From Effrenium voratum (lineage: Eukaryota > Sar > Dinophyceae > Suessiales > Symbiodiniaceae), in NCBI GenBank assembly GCA_963377175.1, contig CAUJNA010000824.1, positions 304,501 to 368,500 on the forward strand: a stretch of 64,000 nucleotides of DNA, read 5' to 3'. The position numbers were made by a program, and so were the translations under genes. Under the pieces are notes generated by a model. That model did not search any database, was not told where the DNA came from, and was given only the letters and a program-made list of their open reading frames with translations. Each line of letters starts with the position of its first letter. Within the stretch, counting starts at the first letter, position 1. Below, in pieces: positions 22,700-34,295 of the stretch.

Positions 22700-24280
22700 T
22701 GTTTTTTGTTTGCTTGGGAGGGGGGTGGGGGGGAATTTTTTGCAGTTTGGATTTTTTGGCTGGAAGTAAGGAATCCCCACTAAGAAGGGGGAGTTGATCA
22801 ATCAGGGGTCAACACTTTTTGACATTCAGCTTCCCGCTAATTGCTAATTTGTGGTTTAAGGAGCCCGGTGATTTAGTGGTTTGGGGGGTGATTTCCTATT
22901 TGCTCCCTCCGGCAATCATTGCCAGGAGGGTCCCCTTTTGTCGGCTACAACGTGGACAGTGCGTAGTAGCTTCCTGCTAATTGGAAGGAGCCCGGTTGAG
23001 TGGTTTGGCGTGGCTCTCCATTTGCTCCCTACAAGAACCGGTGAAAATCCAACTCCGATCCAAACCAAGCAGAACGGTGATCTAGAGGCGTTCTGAAGTT
23101 CATGGCCAAGTTCCTGTTGGTGCCTTCAAAAAAGGGACCCCGCACTTAGCGGGACACCCACTAGCAACCAACCAGGGGTTTATTGATCCGGGGTTCCTTT
23201 ATAACTACCCCGTCTCATACTTGCATCCTTGATACCCTTTATAGTTGCATTCCTTGCTTGGGCTTGAAACTTAGAACTGGCTTCATCACTTGGGTAAATG
23301 CGAGAAAGGATACACGGGTGGCGGTTGGTCTGCAAACCCCTGACAGTTCGCGGAGGGAACCCAGTTTGAAGGGAAACGAAGGGGGTGTGGGGTGCGAAAA
23401 ACACAAGATTGGCCACATCGAAGGAAGCTGGCCCGTTCCTGGCGATGGAAGACTAATGTCTTTGCAGTTCTTTGGCCCCATACATGACACAGTGTAAAGA
23501 GATCCGGCAGATGGTTTCTGTTGGCCAGTGGATAGGTTCGGAATTTTCGTGCTTTTGGTTGCTTGATTGCCCTTGCTTGGTACCCTTTTTCCGAGCATGG
23601 GAGCTGACAGAAGGGTCTTGGGAAGACTGCGGTCCTCTCGAAAAGCGGCCACAGGTCCACTTTCATTTACAGAGGTAGATCTCTTTGCAAACAAAGAGCC
23701 TGGTTCTCATAGAAGGTGATTGATTACCTTTTAGGGCCAACACTCGCCCGACCCAAAGGGAAAAGAAAGCGCTTTGGTGTTCTTCGACTCTCCGTGGAAT
23801 GCGGATTGGTTTGCCCAATAGACAAGTAAAGAGAGAGGCGAGTGAAGCTCGATCCCGGGTCACTCTCGCGGTCTCGGGCCCAACCCCAAAACTCAACCCA
23901 AGAATGCCAACCCGACACTTGATCCAACAAGACACACCCACAACCTGACGCCCAAACGACTCAATTTACATTCAAATTTACATGTCAAGGTTCACATATG
24001 AACCAGAATAGAGAACATCTGTTTGGGTTGGGGAGGCAAAATCTGAGATAGTTCCTTTCACCTTCTCTTTTCCCAACACCCAACCCACCAGATGGGGGGG
24101 GGAAGTCCAGGTGCAACCTTCTAGACCCCTCTTTCCATTTTCCAAGCACATCCAAGACTTGAAATAGCCAAGGCATTTCCATGTCTTTTGGGTTCTTTCC
24201 CTTGAAGTTCTCCTTTGGCTCTCCTGTAGCTTCCTTGTTCTCTCCCTTGGCTTTCAGTTTGGCTTCCCTTTCCCTTGCTT
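22700..24280. other. non-coding stretch
   Basis: No convincing exon. The frames at 23183-23690 are open on both strands but lack exon-like composition or edges. TTCCTGCTAATTGGAAGGAG-type segments near 22830 and 22970 form a short direct repeat. Confidence 0.35.
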
Positions 24281-24399
24281 TGCATTGGTCTCTCCTTTTT
24301 TTCTTGGGTCCGTCCCCCTTGGGGCCGTCCCCTTTCGTCCGTCCCCTTTGGTTCGTCGTCCCCCTTGGGTCCGTCCCCTTTGGTTCGATTCGGCGCCAG

Positions 24400-24528
24400 G
24401 AAGCCCTGGAGCCCGAGGCTTCGCTGCCCCTGGCGGCCTTCGACACCTTCGAGGCCCAGAGGCTGCGGCTCCAGGACGCAGAGCCACGCGCGAGCGCGCG
24501 CGCGCGCGCCGAAGCGGCGGGGCGGGCG
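24400..24528 (+). CDS. candidate coiled-coil exon
   Basis: CGGCGCCAG precedes GAA. The frame reads EALEPEASLPLAAFDTFEAQ then RLRLQDAEPRASARARA and ends GRA. The donor could be GCG|GAGTTT (GA, 129 nt, phase 0) or GA|GTTTG. The (GC)n run at 24489-24508 codes ASARARA. Upstream, 24290-24385 is a tandem of CCGTCCCCTTTGG-like units that is not coding. Confidence 0.6.
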
Positions 24529-24816
24529 GAGTTTGTTTGGTTCGGGTGCCCCGTAGAAAAATGCCGAGGTGTCGGTTTTTTTTTGTCTTTCTTTCTTTTT
24601 CTCCCCCATGTTTCTTCTTTTCCTATTTTTCCGAAAAAGCGGACTTGAAAAGCCCCAAACATGTTTGAGGGAATTTGATTTCCAGAGGGGTTTGGCACTC
24701 AAATTTGGTTCGACAAAAACAACCGTTGGCTCTTCAAAGCTGCGAACCCAAGAAGGGTCCCACGGCCACAGAGCAAACCTCGGCGAACCGACAAGGACGG
24801 CGAAACGGCGCGCCAG

Positions 24817-24882
24817 GAGCAGCAGTTGCGCTCGGAGATCACGGCGGCCAGGCGCCAGCTGGATGCGCTGAGGCGGAGACAA
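24817..24882 (+). CDS. candidate coiled-coil exon
   Basis: GCGCGCCAG precedes GAG and GT follows CAA at 24883. It is 66 nt, phase 0, and encodes EQQLRSEITAARRQLDALR then RRQ, a well-formed heptad peptide. The intron separating it from the 24400 exon would be about 290 nt. Confidence 0.65.
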
Positions 24883-25177
24883 GTGGGGGGTGGGGGTGTT
24901 TTTTTGTTTTGTTGCTTTTTGCCAGGCGGGTTTGCTGGCTGCAGGTGGACCAACCATGACTTTGCAGAAACCATGACTTTCCAGGAGAGCTTCAGAAACG
25001 GCTGGGTTCATGTCCTTTTGCGGTCCAAGCTAAATGGAGTGAAGCCAAGGGTTCGACCTTTTGGAATGTATTAAACTCGCTGGATTGAGTACCTGGGTAG
25101 CAGCATACATGGAACCCAGACGTGGTTCATGTTCAAAAGGATTCCCCTCATGAATGTAATGGTGGCTTTGTGGAGAA

Positions 25178-25206
25178 TGTGTGTGTGTGTGTGTGTGTGT
25201 GTGTGT
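25178..25206. repeat. (GT)n microsatellite
   Basis: A clean GT run of about 28 bp. Confidence 0.85.
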
Positions 25207-25409
25207 TGAACTCTTGCATTTAAGATGATTTGTGGGAAAGATGGTTCCAAAAGTCAACGGTCCATTCCGACCCTGATTGTGTAATGCAAACTTCAGATGA
25301 ATCCGGCACCTGATTCGTGCTTAGCGGTAGCTCCCCGAGTAAGGAACGTCGTTCTTCTTTGGAGGGGGGCACCTCGGATTCTCTAGGGGTAGCTGAAGAT
25401 TATGGGGGC

Positions 25410-25470
25410 TGGCGGGGAGGGAGGGGAGGGAGGGGAGGGAGGGGAGTAGGGGAGGAGGGGAGGGGGAGAA
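25410..25470. repeat. GGGAGGGA-type G-rich tract
   Basis: Repeated GGGAGGGAGGGG, with G-runs suited to quadruplex formation. Confidence 0.7.
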
Positions 25471-25669
25471 AGCCCAAATAAGGCCTTAATAAGGGCGTAA
25501 TAAGGGTTTTTTCCCCTCCCCCCCAGCCCCCATGAGAAGAGCTCCTGGCATGGAATGCATCGGTTTTTCTTGCTGGTGCTCAGCAGGGAATGAGGGCATG
25601 AACCTGGGGCCCAAATGAAGGAAACCAAATCGGGGATCGTTTAACTCGGGGTCATTCCATTTTATCATT

Positions 25670-25806
25670 GGTTGGGATTGGTGGATTGGTGGATTGGTGG
25701 TGTTCCGGAGGGGTTTCCAATGTCCTTTCTACAAGAAGTAGGGCGGAGGGGTTTCCCGTGTACCACACGCAGGGGTTCAATCCCAAAAACATCCAAACCA
25801 CCAATT
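25670..25806 (+). mobile_element. tRNA-like element family E, copy 2
   Basis: Plus-strand copy with TGGTGGATTGGTGGATTGG, TTTCTACAAGAA, an insertion of about 35 nt, CAGGGGTTCAATCCC and AAACCACCAATT. It shares all landmarks with the other two copies. Confidence 0.5.
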
Positions 25807-25891
25807 AGAGGTTACCTGAAATCAGGCCGAACCCGTTGCAGCCCGCATTGGTGAGCTCGTTTTACGGTGAGCTGAGCCCAGCCCGGCTCAG

Positions 25892-25965
25892 CCGTCGATC
25901 AGGTCCGGGCACACGGCGCGGGCCTTCCACTGCGAACTCTTGGAGGAGGAACAACTCCGCCTCGG
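25892..25965 (+). CDS. candidate coiled-coil exon
   Basis: GGCTCAG precedes CCG. The frame reads PSIRSGHTARAFHCELLEEE then QLRLG, ending near CTCGG|GATCC (GA donor). A later acceptor (GATCAG at 25902) is an alternative. ELLEEEQLRL matches the 18798 exon's DLLEELRLE. Confidence 0.5.
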
Positions 25966-26017
25966 GATCCAACCAATACCCAAAAGCAAAGAGCTGAGGA
26001 ATGGACACCAAAATGGC

Positions 26018-26420
26018 TTCCATTTGCTCCCTTCTTATACTTGTTTTTTCTTAAAAGCAAATTCCCTGAAGGGAATCTTATCACTGGAAATGACAATACT
26101 CCTGGCTTCCATTTGCTGAAGGGAATTTATCACTGGACATGTGTCGTGTGTTTTTTTTTCCCCTGGACTGGCAATCTTACCGGCTTCCATTTGCTCCTGG
26201 TTTATTCTCCCCGGAAGGGAATCTATCACTGGAAATAGGCGTATTCTTTCCAGGGGACCATGTTCCAGCAGTGACAGATCCCCTTGAACAGGGGACAATA
26301 TTCCGCAGCAGATTTTTGCTCCAGAAGGTTTTCTTCGGAGAATCTATCGCTGGAAATGTGATCCATTTTTCCAGGAGACGAAAAAGCAAGTGGAAGCTGG
26401 TTGTTTGTTTCCTCTTGAGG
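26018..26420. repeat. tandem cluster of family K repeats
   Basis: Several diverged units of GGGAATCTATCACTGGAAAT plus CTTCCATTTGCT in a row. Single copies occur at 34970-35046, 43668-43745 and 58046-58143; the last has CCATTTGC and GCAAATGG as inverted ends. Confidence 0.6.
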
Positions 26421-27497
26421 TTGGATTGATTTGGGCAGGGAATCCAGAAGTATATATATATATATACATATACATATGTAGATATGTATATTCAACCTCG
26501 TGTCAATTTTTGTTCGTGTTCCCTATAGTTGAAATGGTGGGAATGCCTCCGCTCACTCGCTGAGTTTTTGGGTTTGGACCATTTTAATGGCAAACGAAAA
26601 GTTTGGTTACTCTTTTGGCCAGTCCACTCAAGAAGTGAGTCCATTTTTCGGGGGAACCCCTCCCTCTTCCACCCGACAAAAACCTCAGGGGTCGCCGGTA
26701 GCAGAGGGTGTTTTTCGGCGTTGATGGACCCGAGGAGCCTCATCTCAGATTGAGATCCCGGAGAACCTGAAAATGGCTGGGCAAAAGATGTAGCAACCAG
26801 TCTCTGGTCCCGCTTTAAAGGGAAACCAACCTAATTTCTTCTTTGCAGGCTGTTGAAGAGTTGCAAGCATGAACGTCACGGCCGTCTCAACTCTCAAGAT
26901 TTTTGGGGGGGAGACAGAGTCAAAGACATGTTGAAGCAGGGGTTGTTTCTCAACATGTTTAAGCAAGGGGCTGGCCCAACCCAAGTGGTTTCTCAAGTAG
27001 CGATGCTCATTGGACGGCCCTGCATGCTCGCTCAGTTGCCTGTCGTCACCCGTCAGATGTGCCCTCCCCACCCACCGTGGAAGTGCAAGATATAGGTCAT
27101 CACGGCGTTCCATGCAAACCACGTTGAATATGAGTCGAGGTAATTTCTTGGGCGCTAAATCACCCCATAGTTCCTTACTTATCCAAAAAGGCAAAGCAGA
27201 AGGCTTGGCGGTCCCCCCCCCCCCCCCATCCCTCAGGTTTTTAGGATGTTTTGCTTGTGGTTGGGAGTTCATCTAACCCACAACTTAAACTCACATAGGG
27301 AGTCAGACACTCTGCTTTCCTGCTTTCCTGTACGTTAAACTTTTTTGGGTTTGGACCATTTTAGTGGCAGTTCCAAAAAGTTTAGTTACTTGTTCTGACC
27401 CATCTGCTCCTTGGAAGTGCGGTCAATCGGACGGCCAAGCCAGCTGAAGCCTCGCGCAAGCCTCGCGCAAGCCTCGCGCACTCGCGCGCCTCGGCAG

Positions 27498-27602
27498 GAG
27501 GTCCGGGTGCTCCGGTCCTCCCAAGAGGCCCGGGAGGAGATCGGCGCACTCTCGGCCAGCTTCAGCTCCCTCGAAGGCGCGGCATGGACTTCGCGTCGCT
27601 TG
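27498..27602 (+). CDS. candidate coiled-coil exon
   Basis: CGGCAG precedes GAG; 105 nt, phase 0, with a GT donor (TTG|GTTCGG). It encodes EVRVLRSSQEAREEIGALSA then SFSSLEGAAWTSRRL. Just upstream is a short CCTCGCGCAAG tandem (27450-27490). Confidence 0.65.
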
Positions 27603-27981
27603 GTTCGGGGTTGGGCGGGTCAGGTGTGAAGTGGGAAGCCCATGTGAGAAAAGACGGGGTGAGGTGTTTTTCTTTGAGGGATTCGGTTCAGTGTCGGAAA
27701 CAAAGCAGGGATTTCGTCAAACAGGTGAATTTCCTCTTGGCTTCGCTTTAAACCAAGGGTGAGAACAGGTGCCATCAGCAAGAATTGCCACTGTTGCTTT
27801 GGAAAAGATGCGACCCAACGAACATTCGCGCAAAAACCAGGACCAGCCCAAAAAAAGGCCCACAAGAACCAGGAGAAGAGCCCAGAAGAACCAGGACAAG
27901 CCCAAGACAAGGCCCGCAAGAGCCGAAGAACCCCCCCCTCAAAGCGCGGAAAAAAAACACGCCGCGGATGTTGGGAGCCAG

Positions 27982-28170
27982 GAGGCAGCAGCCTGGCCTC
28001 CGCTGCTTGGCGCCAGGCGGGAGTGGCCGCCCCGAGGGACCTGGCTGTGGCGCAAGGAACCGGGTGACCCCAAAATGCAGGGCACGGCGCCCATGCGGGT
28101 GGATGTGGAGGTGGGAGAGGGACCCTTAAAGCTCAGCTACGGCTCGGAGTTGGAGCCGCCCAAGGACAGG
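27982..28170 (+). CDS. candidate exon, longest of the set (63 codons)
   Basis: GAGCCAG precedes GAG; 189 nt, phase 0, and GT follows AGG at 28171. It starts EAAAWPPLLGARREWPP and continues GTAPMRVDVEVGEGPLKLSY, then GSELEPPKDR. This is not coiled coil and may be a small globular module. The frame is open upstream to 27769 through a Lys/Pro/Arg-rich tract (KNQDQPKKRPTRTRRRAQ) built on a degenerate AACCAGGACAAGCCC repeat, so the true exon may be longer. Confidence 0.6.
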
Positions 28171-28599
28171 GTTCTGGGATCACTCGGGGTTTCTCCCCAC
28201 TTCTGGGATACAAGTTGGAATCCCCCTGTATATGAAGAAAATAGTCTTTGGGAGGCCCTGTTTGTTGTATCACAGAGGTGGATTCCATTCCCCACAGCCC
28301 TGCCAAAATGGGTTGCCTGATCGGTAAGTGGAAACATGGACCAACATGCGGTTTGCCCCTCCCGGTTAGTTTTGAGCCACACCCACCTGGTGCAAGCAAA
28401 GGGCTGTGTCTTGTTTTGGAGGTGGTGGTTGTTTTTGGAGTTGGTACCCCCTTTGTTAGTGGGTTTGAAAGGGAAACCACAATCACCATTTTCGGGGTGC
28501 CCTAAAAAAGAGAGCGTTCTTTTTGGGTGGTCGCTTTGGAGTGGTTTTAAAGGGAAAGGGAAAGGACACTGACCATGTTTGTTGGGAATTTTCGGTTCG

Positions 28600-30780
28600 A
28601 AGACTTCCCCAATAGAACCCTGGATTCGGAAACCCCTGGGGGTGAACCCAGTTTTAGTTGTGTGTCATATTTGTTTCTTTGAGGGGAACACCTCCTATAG
28701 GATAAACCCGGGGTCAACAGTAGGTCAGAACTTGGTGGCTCCCCGCCATCCCCGTTGGTTTAGGGGTTGGGTTTCCATTTAAACCCACCAAAGCGAAGCA
28801 TTTAGCACGGGATCTGAGGTCAGCCCAGAGAAGGTCCCATTTTGTGTGTATCCCAGTGTCCTGTTTTTGGAAGGAAGCCCAAACCCATAAAATTCGGATT
28901 ATCAATTTTGCGACACACCCACTTAAACATGTGTCCGTGTTTTGGGGAACCCAGCCATTTCTGGTGTCTCCAAAACTATGAATGATGGGTGGACGAAGGA
29001 AACAAACATTTGCACATGCCGGTAACGGGAGGGTTAATCAGGGATCGACATAGTCCAGCTAACTGGAAACCGCAACCTTGGGGGTCCTTTGCAGCCGCAC
29101 CCATTTAACGGATGTGTGTTTGCGTTTGTTGGTGACTGCAAGTGAAGTAAAGACACTGTGTATGCATTCATAACACGGCATGGTTGCAATCAAAGAAGAT
29201 TGCCTGTATGTTTGGGTGGTTAACAGCTGTTGGTGTAGTGTTGGTTTGCCTTAAACTATCCAACGTGCGGCGCCCCGTTTTAAGATAGACCCGCCTAACT
29301 CAAATCAGTGGAGCTGCTTAGATGGCCTCAGAGTGAGCTGCTAAAGCTCTTAATTCTAAACCGGGGAGGGGACCACCTAGCCGTAATTCACTCCTTCCCC
29401 CACCACCAGGTCACCATCAGAAACTGGCTGTAGAAGAACGGTGACCATCTGACCAAGGGTGCAGTGACGTTTGCCACGTTTATGCTGTAAGATCACCTTG
29501 TGGTTGCCATTATACGATGAGTTCACTTTTGGTGTATCATCAAGAACACAAGCTGCACAGGCGCCAATCCTTTGGACGTGATCCGGGGTGAGCTAGTAAG
29601 GGGCGGGAACTTGGTTCCCGATGTACCATCAACGCCGTTTCGGGTGAGTGAAGGCAATCGGACGGTCCCTTGGAAGCTGGGTGGGCCCCGGTGATAAGAA
29701 GGGCTCCAAAAGTGTCCAACCACAACAGACTCACTTACAGACCAACTCAGAACAGAACCAGAAAACCGCCAGAAAGACCAGAACAACTCAGAACAAAACC
29801 AGAGAACTTCAGGAAAACAGCAAACAACAAATAAACAGCGGAGACCCCAAGTTTTAAGGGTTCCCTTCACCCATCGTGAATGGGGAGGGTCTGGCTAGAC
29901 ATACGGTATCGATTTCTTGGCGTGAGAGACTCGTGTTTTGCGGTCTGGCACAGCTAGAGCGTTTTTCCCGCGAGGTCAAACACATGTTGTATTGCGCCGA
30001 CCATGGTGTTTCATTCTCACAACACGGTTTTTCAAGCACTTTCATCGACCCGTTCGTTGTGCGTGGATTTTTTTTCCGGCCTCGTCACGGACCATCGCGA
30101 TGTGAGCAAAGAGTTAGGTTCATAGGTGTCCTTGTAAAGTTAGTTTGATTAGAAATAGACGGGTTTCACTTTTTTCTCCATTCTTTTTTAAATAACCCAC
30201 TTATCATCCCATGGGCCATGAATTTCTATCCAAAAGGTCACTTATGGTTCGGTTTGTGTCATTCTCAACGGCGGGCATCAAGCGTGACCAAAAGCGCGCC
30301 TCTGGCTCGCAGGTACGGCTAGTGGCTTGACAAATGGGTACACTCCCAAAATGGACCAAGTCTTCCAAAGGGGTGCAGGGTATCCATACAGAGAACTTTC
30401 AGATTCTGCACAAATAGAAGTCACCGGAAAGACGTTACGTTAGCCATGCTGGTGAAATAAAGCCCTCGCACAGCCTTCAATGAACTTGGGGTTCCCTTTG
30501 GTTAGCAGCTACGGAGGATGTTTTCTAGGAAACATGGTTCATGCTCCCATGGTTAATGGTTTCCTTTGGTAACATGTTCCCTTCATGTTCCCTTCGGATT
30601 CCATCTTCCCATGGGAGGCTTCCAGAAAGCTTCGGGTTCCGCGTAGGTTCGGGGGATTCGGGACCAGGGTTCCTGTTTTTGACTACCCCCCAAAAAAAAA
30701 CACTTAAACTGAGGGGCGGTTGATTTCCCCCCAAAAAAAACGGAAACCCCTGGGTTGAAGTCTGCCTCAGTCAAAAATCG
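28600..30780. other. non-coding stretch with repeat fragments
   Basis: Holds a family F copy (28735-28825) and a family G copy (30121-30247). The 29.0-30.1 kb part is low in obvious repeats, and I see no exon in it. Confidence 0.35.
30121..30247. mobile_element. TIR element family G, copy 1
   Basis: CATAGGTGTCCTTGTAAAGTT at the left, ATCCAAAAGGTCACTTATGG at the right; the interior has GATTAGAAATAGACGGG. Confidence 0.6.
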
Positions 30781-30811
30781 GAACCCCGTTGGGGACACTT
30801 CCCTTTGCCAG

Positions 30812-30895
30812 GCCAAGCTGGCGCTGGCCGGGTGTGAGGAGCAGCGCTTGTTGCGGGGCCTGGCGCGGGCTGCCAGGGAGACGAGGCGTGGCTTC
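30812..30895 (+). CDS. candidate coiled-coil exon
   Basis: TTGCCAG precedes GCC. The frame reads AKLALAGCEEQRLLRGLARA then ARETRRGF, with GT at 30896 (84 nt, phase 0). A GC donor at 30886 is an alternative. Sequence on both sides is repeat-like. Confidence 0.6.
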
Positions 30896-31059
30896 GTTGG
30901 GCTCCGTCTTTTGGGGGGTGTCCGTTTTTGGGGTGTGTGGCAAAGGGAAACCAGAGGGAAACTGCCCTCTTCTTTCTTCTTTTTTTGGGGGGGGTCCGAA
31001 CTTCACTTTCAGACATGTCCGTTACTTCTCTGAAGCCTTGAACTTGGGTGGCTTGAAGT

Positions 31060-31180
31060 TGGTTGGTGGCTCCCAGCCATCCCCTTAACTTTTAGGTGTT
31101 TAGTTAGTTTAGTGGTAGTTTGGATTCAACCCACTAAAAGTTAAGCTTTTGGCAGGGGATTTGAGACCAGCCCAAATTGG
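31060..31180 (+). repeat. dispersed repeat family F, representative copy
   Basis: Landmarks: TTGGTGGCTCCCAGCCATCC, TTAGTGGTAGTTT, CAACCCACTAAAAGTTAAGC and TTTTGGCAGGGGATTTGAG. Other copies: 2575-2650, 22352-22475, 28735-28825, 38236-38312, 45735-45855, 48104-48200, 49338-49440, 50086-50150. The conserved TTTTRGCAG|G is a ready 3' splice site and precedes the candidate exon at 38311. Confidence 0.6.
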
Positions 31181-31652
31181 TTGGTTGCCACCTCAACTTG
31201 GACTTCAGCTTGGGCAAACTGTTTGGACCTTTGATCAAATCGTTCGGAAGTGAGCTTTAGGAATATCAGAGAGTCGCTTTACCTGGAGAGGACGCATGCA
31301 TGGGGTCAGGGACGCGCTGACCCAGCTGTGACGGGTTTGTGTGCTTAACCCTTTCTCCAGAAAGGTGGTTTCAAAAGGACGACCCTGGTTTGGAGCGTCT
31401 TGATATGGCCTATTCTTTAGATAGGGAACCACCTCCTGAAGTGGTTGTTGGACATGACTCCCGACCTAAATCAGTTCCACCAAAAGGGTCCCCTATTAAT
31501 AAACTTGATCCTGTTCATCCATTCGGGCAAATGAAACCATGAGCTCACTTTCGGTTCGTGCCCGGCGCAAAGAAAGGGTCTTCTCACGAGTCGCGCAATC
31601 CCTGGTTCCGTGAGTTTGTGGTTGGGTGCGGTTTGCAACCACCAAGTTAAGT

Positions 31653-31761
31653 CCATAGGTGTCCTTTTTGGTTGGTTTGCTTAAGAAATAGAGGGCCCTG
31701 GTTTAGATGGGGATTATTCAATTTACCAGGGCCATCTATTTTTCCAAAAGGCCACCTATGG
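31653..31761. mobile_element. TIR element family G, copy 2
   Basis: CCATAGGTGTCCTTTTTGG at the left is the near-perfect inverse of CCAAAAGGCCACCTATGG at the right. Internal palindrome GGCCCTGG/CCAGGGCC. Confidence 0.75.
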
Positions 31762-32219
31762 TTAAATCATGAATCTAGGGTCAATTTTAGTGGTAATGAT
31801 TCTACTCCTTGTTTTTGCTCTTTGTATTAAAAGGCGGAAGTTTTAATTTGTTTTGCCAGGTGTCCTGTAAACACAAACCAGCATGGGGCTTCCTATTCAC
31901 CCCCGAAAATGTAAAAGCGCGCTTGGGGAACGAAAAAGGGATTGTACCCCCCTCCAAACGCTCTTCCCACTTGGACTTGTGGGCTGGTGCGTTCCTCCGA
32001 CGGGGACTCTCCAGGGACAGCCGCGTTTTTCACACGATGTGCTTTCAGAGTGTGACACACGCTGCTTTCAAGCATTCCAAGCCTTCACTGTTGTTGGCAT
32101 GTTTCTAGACTTTTTTAGCTTCTGTTTATTTTTAGTGGGGGGCTGCAAAGACCACAGTTTTTACCGAGGCGACAAGGAGTCCACAGACGTGTCTGGATGT
32201 CATCAGAAGGCAACATCTG

Positions 32220-32328
32220 ATAGCCCAATGGTATCATTTTGGGGTAGGTGCACCACCCATTTTAGTCTATTTTAGTGGGGATTGGGATGTTCACTGGGGG
32301 CACGGGGGTTTGACCCATAGCCACATCA
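32220..32328 (+). mobile_element. TIR element family C, copy 3, left end diverged
   Basis: The interior (GGTGCACCACCCATTTTAGT, GGGATTGGGATGTTCACTGG) and right end GGTTTGACCCATAGCCA match the family. The left TIR is decayed. Confidence 0.55.
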
Positions 32329-32844
32329 TGGTAGCTTGCTTTGCCCTCAGATAAGCTCGCCGCCATCGTAGGCAAATGGTCATCAGCCAATGCCCTGTGT
32401 TAAGTGATAAAGGGTACCTCTCAGGCGGCTAATGTGGGTTGCAGTTGGGACTTGCCCTCGCCCCCCAAAAAATATTGGAATCAATTAAGATCCAGTACCT
32501 CTTCCAAAAAATGGAGCCCCCGGATTAATGCACCAATGCAACGTAGGGGGGCGTGACCCACAAAAGTGAAGGATTCCCACTGAAAGGGGGCACCTTCACA
32601 CACACACACACCAGCACGCGAAGAGGACCGCTCACAGCGGCGGCGTTCAAATGCGGCTTTCCATATTGGTTCACACCGATACTGTACATATTCAGGATGG
32701 AATCTCGAGGATCACGCGAAGAGGACCTTCATTTTCCCATTCCACCGGCCAAAAGCGCTCCCTTCTTCAAAAGCGTCATTTTCCCTTGCAAGGGGCTTCA
32801 GCCAAAACAACCCGTCGGAACCTCCGCCGTCGACTCGACGCCAG

Positions 32845-32908
32845 GGACGTGGCCGGCACGCTGTCGCTGTCCTCGCTGAGTTTGGACTCCAGCCCTTCAC
32901 GTTGCCTG
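32845..32908 (+). CDS. candidate exon
   Basis: GACGCCAG precedes GGACGTGG, and a GT follows CTG at 32909. The frame reads DVAGTLSLSSLSLDSSPSRC. It is also open upstream (RRNLRRRLDAR), so the acceptor may lie further 5'. Starting at 32845 leaves one base before the first full codon, unlike most other exons. Confidence 0.4.
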
Positions 32909-32990
32909 GTGGGCTCTCCCGAGGCGATTCCATTTTTTCCTTGGTATCGGGGAAGGAAGATGAAGCGGCGGGCTGGACACGGATCTGCAG

Positions 32991-33107
32991 TGGTGTCCTT
33001 TTGAGGTTAGTTTGACTAGAAATAGATAGGTTCCACTGGTTTTCATTAGTTTTGTCAGCCATTTTTACCAGGTCAGGGCCATCTATTTTACCAAAAGGAC
33101 GGCTATG
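32991..33107. mobile_element. TIR element family G, copy 3
   Basis: GTGGTGTCCTTTTGAGGTTAG at the left, ACCAAAAGGACGGCTATG at the right, with TAGAAATAGATAGG inside. Half copies occur near 45175 and 45376. Confidence 0.6.
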
Positions 33108-33536
33108 AATACATGGGGTCTGTCTTGTTTTGGGGGGACCCGATCGTTTTTTGTTCCCCCCTTTTTTGAAAAAAAAAATACGGGGGGGGGGGGGGGGGTA
33201 AAAAGGAACACTGCAGGGAACACCACCATTTTGGAGGGGTCCCTGAAAAAAAAACACACGCACACGTCCAGGGACAATCCAGGGTTTACAAGGGTCTGCA
33301 ACATGTTGTGAAGAGAACCCTGATTTGCGCTTTTTGGAGGGGGCTGGGCACTTGCAAATGCACTTCCATATGCACGTGCTGGCGGGACAGTCGAGAGTTT
33401 GCATTCGTTTCGTTTGGTATCCAATTTTCTGGGCAGATCAAAGCGGCCTCATTCCTTTCATTAGGGACCCTTATTCGGGAACTGTTATACATACAACTGT
33501 ATGTAACATCGAATCAGAAACATGAAGCCTCAAAAG

Positions 33537-33622
33537 GGGCAGCAATGCTGCAAACTTGCACCAAACCATCGCCTGCCCCAGGGTGCAAGACAATTGCTGC
33601 GCGGGCTGAGAACTCTTTGCAG
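33537..33622 (+). CDS. candidate exon
   Basis: The frame AAMLQTCTKPSPAPGCKTIA then ARAENSLQ ends at CAG|GTGGGT, a strong donor, in phase 0. The acceptor is uncertain (AAAAG near 33536, or CCCCAG at 33581). Confidence 0.4.
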
Positions 33623-33744
33623 GTGGGTTCTTCTTGTATCGTTTTTGGAGGGGTCCAACTGCTCACTTCCCTACATCTGGGACTTTGTCAAGGGAAAATG
33701 AGAGCAGATTGGGAGCGTGTTTTGGCCAGTGCCTAGGCAGCTAG

Positions 33745-33860
33745 GAACAGAAGGAGGAAAAGGAGGAAAGGAGAAGCGGCTTCGGAGGAAAGCGCGCTTG
33801 CACAAAGCTGTGGACTGAATCTCGTGACCATCCAATGTTTGATCGGTTCCGAAAAGATAC
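33745..33860 (+). CDS. candidate exon
   Basis: GGCAGCTAG precedes GAA. The frame EQKEEKEERRSGFGGKRACT then KLWTESRDHPMFDRFRKD is highly charged and stays open past 33930. No convincing donor is seen before the C-rich stretch at 33880. The start is purine-rich, so part may be low-complexity. Confidence 0.35.
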
Positions 33861-34180
33861 TTCTCTTCCAGCACCCTCCCCCCCCCCAAACCACTGCCTT
33901 TTGGGCCCTCTTGCTGGAAAGGCCCAACGCATGAGTCGAACGGCGTTCGATTTGTGTACATACATATATATATATATGTATATCAACATTGTTTGGGCAA
34001 ACTCATGCAACACCCGCGGATGCGGCTCATATGTTTTTTCCTTGTTTCACAAAACCAAGCAATGCCTTGCCCTGCTCGCTGTCTCGGTTTACACGGTCGT
34101 CTCAGTTTGTTGCAGACTTTACGCCTTGAAGGAGCGAAAAGGAGCCATGACTCAAATCAACTGGACGCATAAAGGTGAAC

Positions 34181-34295
34181 TGGCCATGGCTCAAAATCCC
34201 GTACCCCCAGTGAACATCCCAATCCCCACTGAAATAGACTAAAATGGGTGGTGCACCTTCCCCAAAATGGTACCATTGGTTTTGACCCACAGCCA
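34181..34295 (-). mobile_element. TIR element family C, copy 4
   Basis: TGGCCATGGCTCAAAATCC at the left and GGTTTTGACCCACAGCCA at the right, with CCCCAGTGAACATCCCAATC inside. Confidence 0.65.

Noticed and set aside
24121..25011. 296-codon minus-strand frame, the longest by count
   Set aside because: It is the shadow of the + strand exons at 24400 and 24817 plus a CCGTCCCCTTTGG tandem (PKGDGPKG-type peptide).
32712..33404. 230-codon minus-strand frame
   Set aside because: It crosses poly-C/poly-A runs and a family G element; composition is not coding-like.
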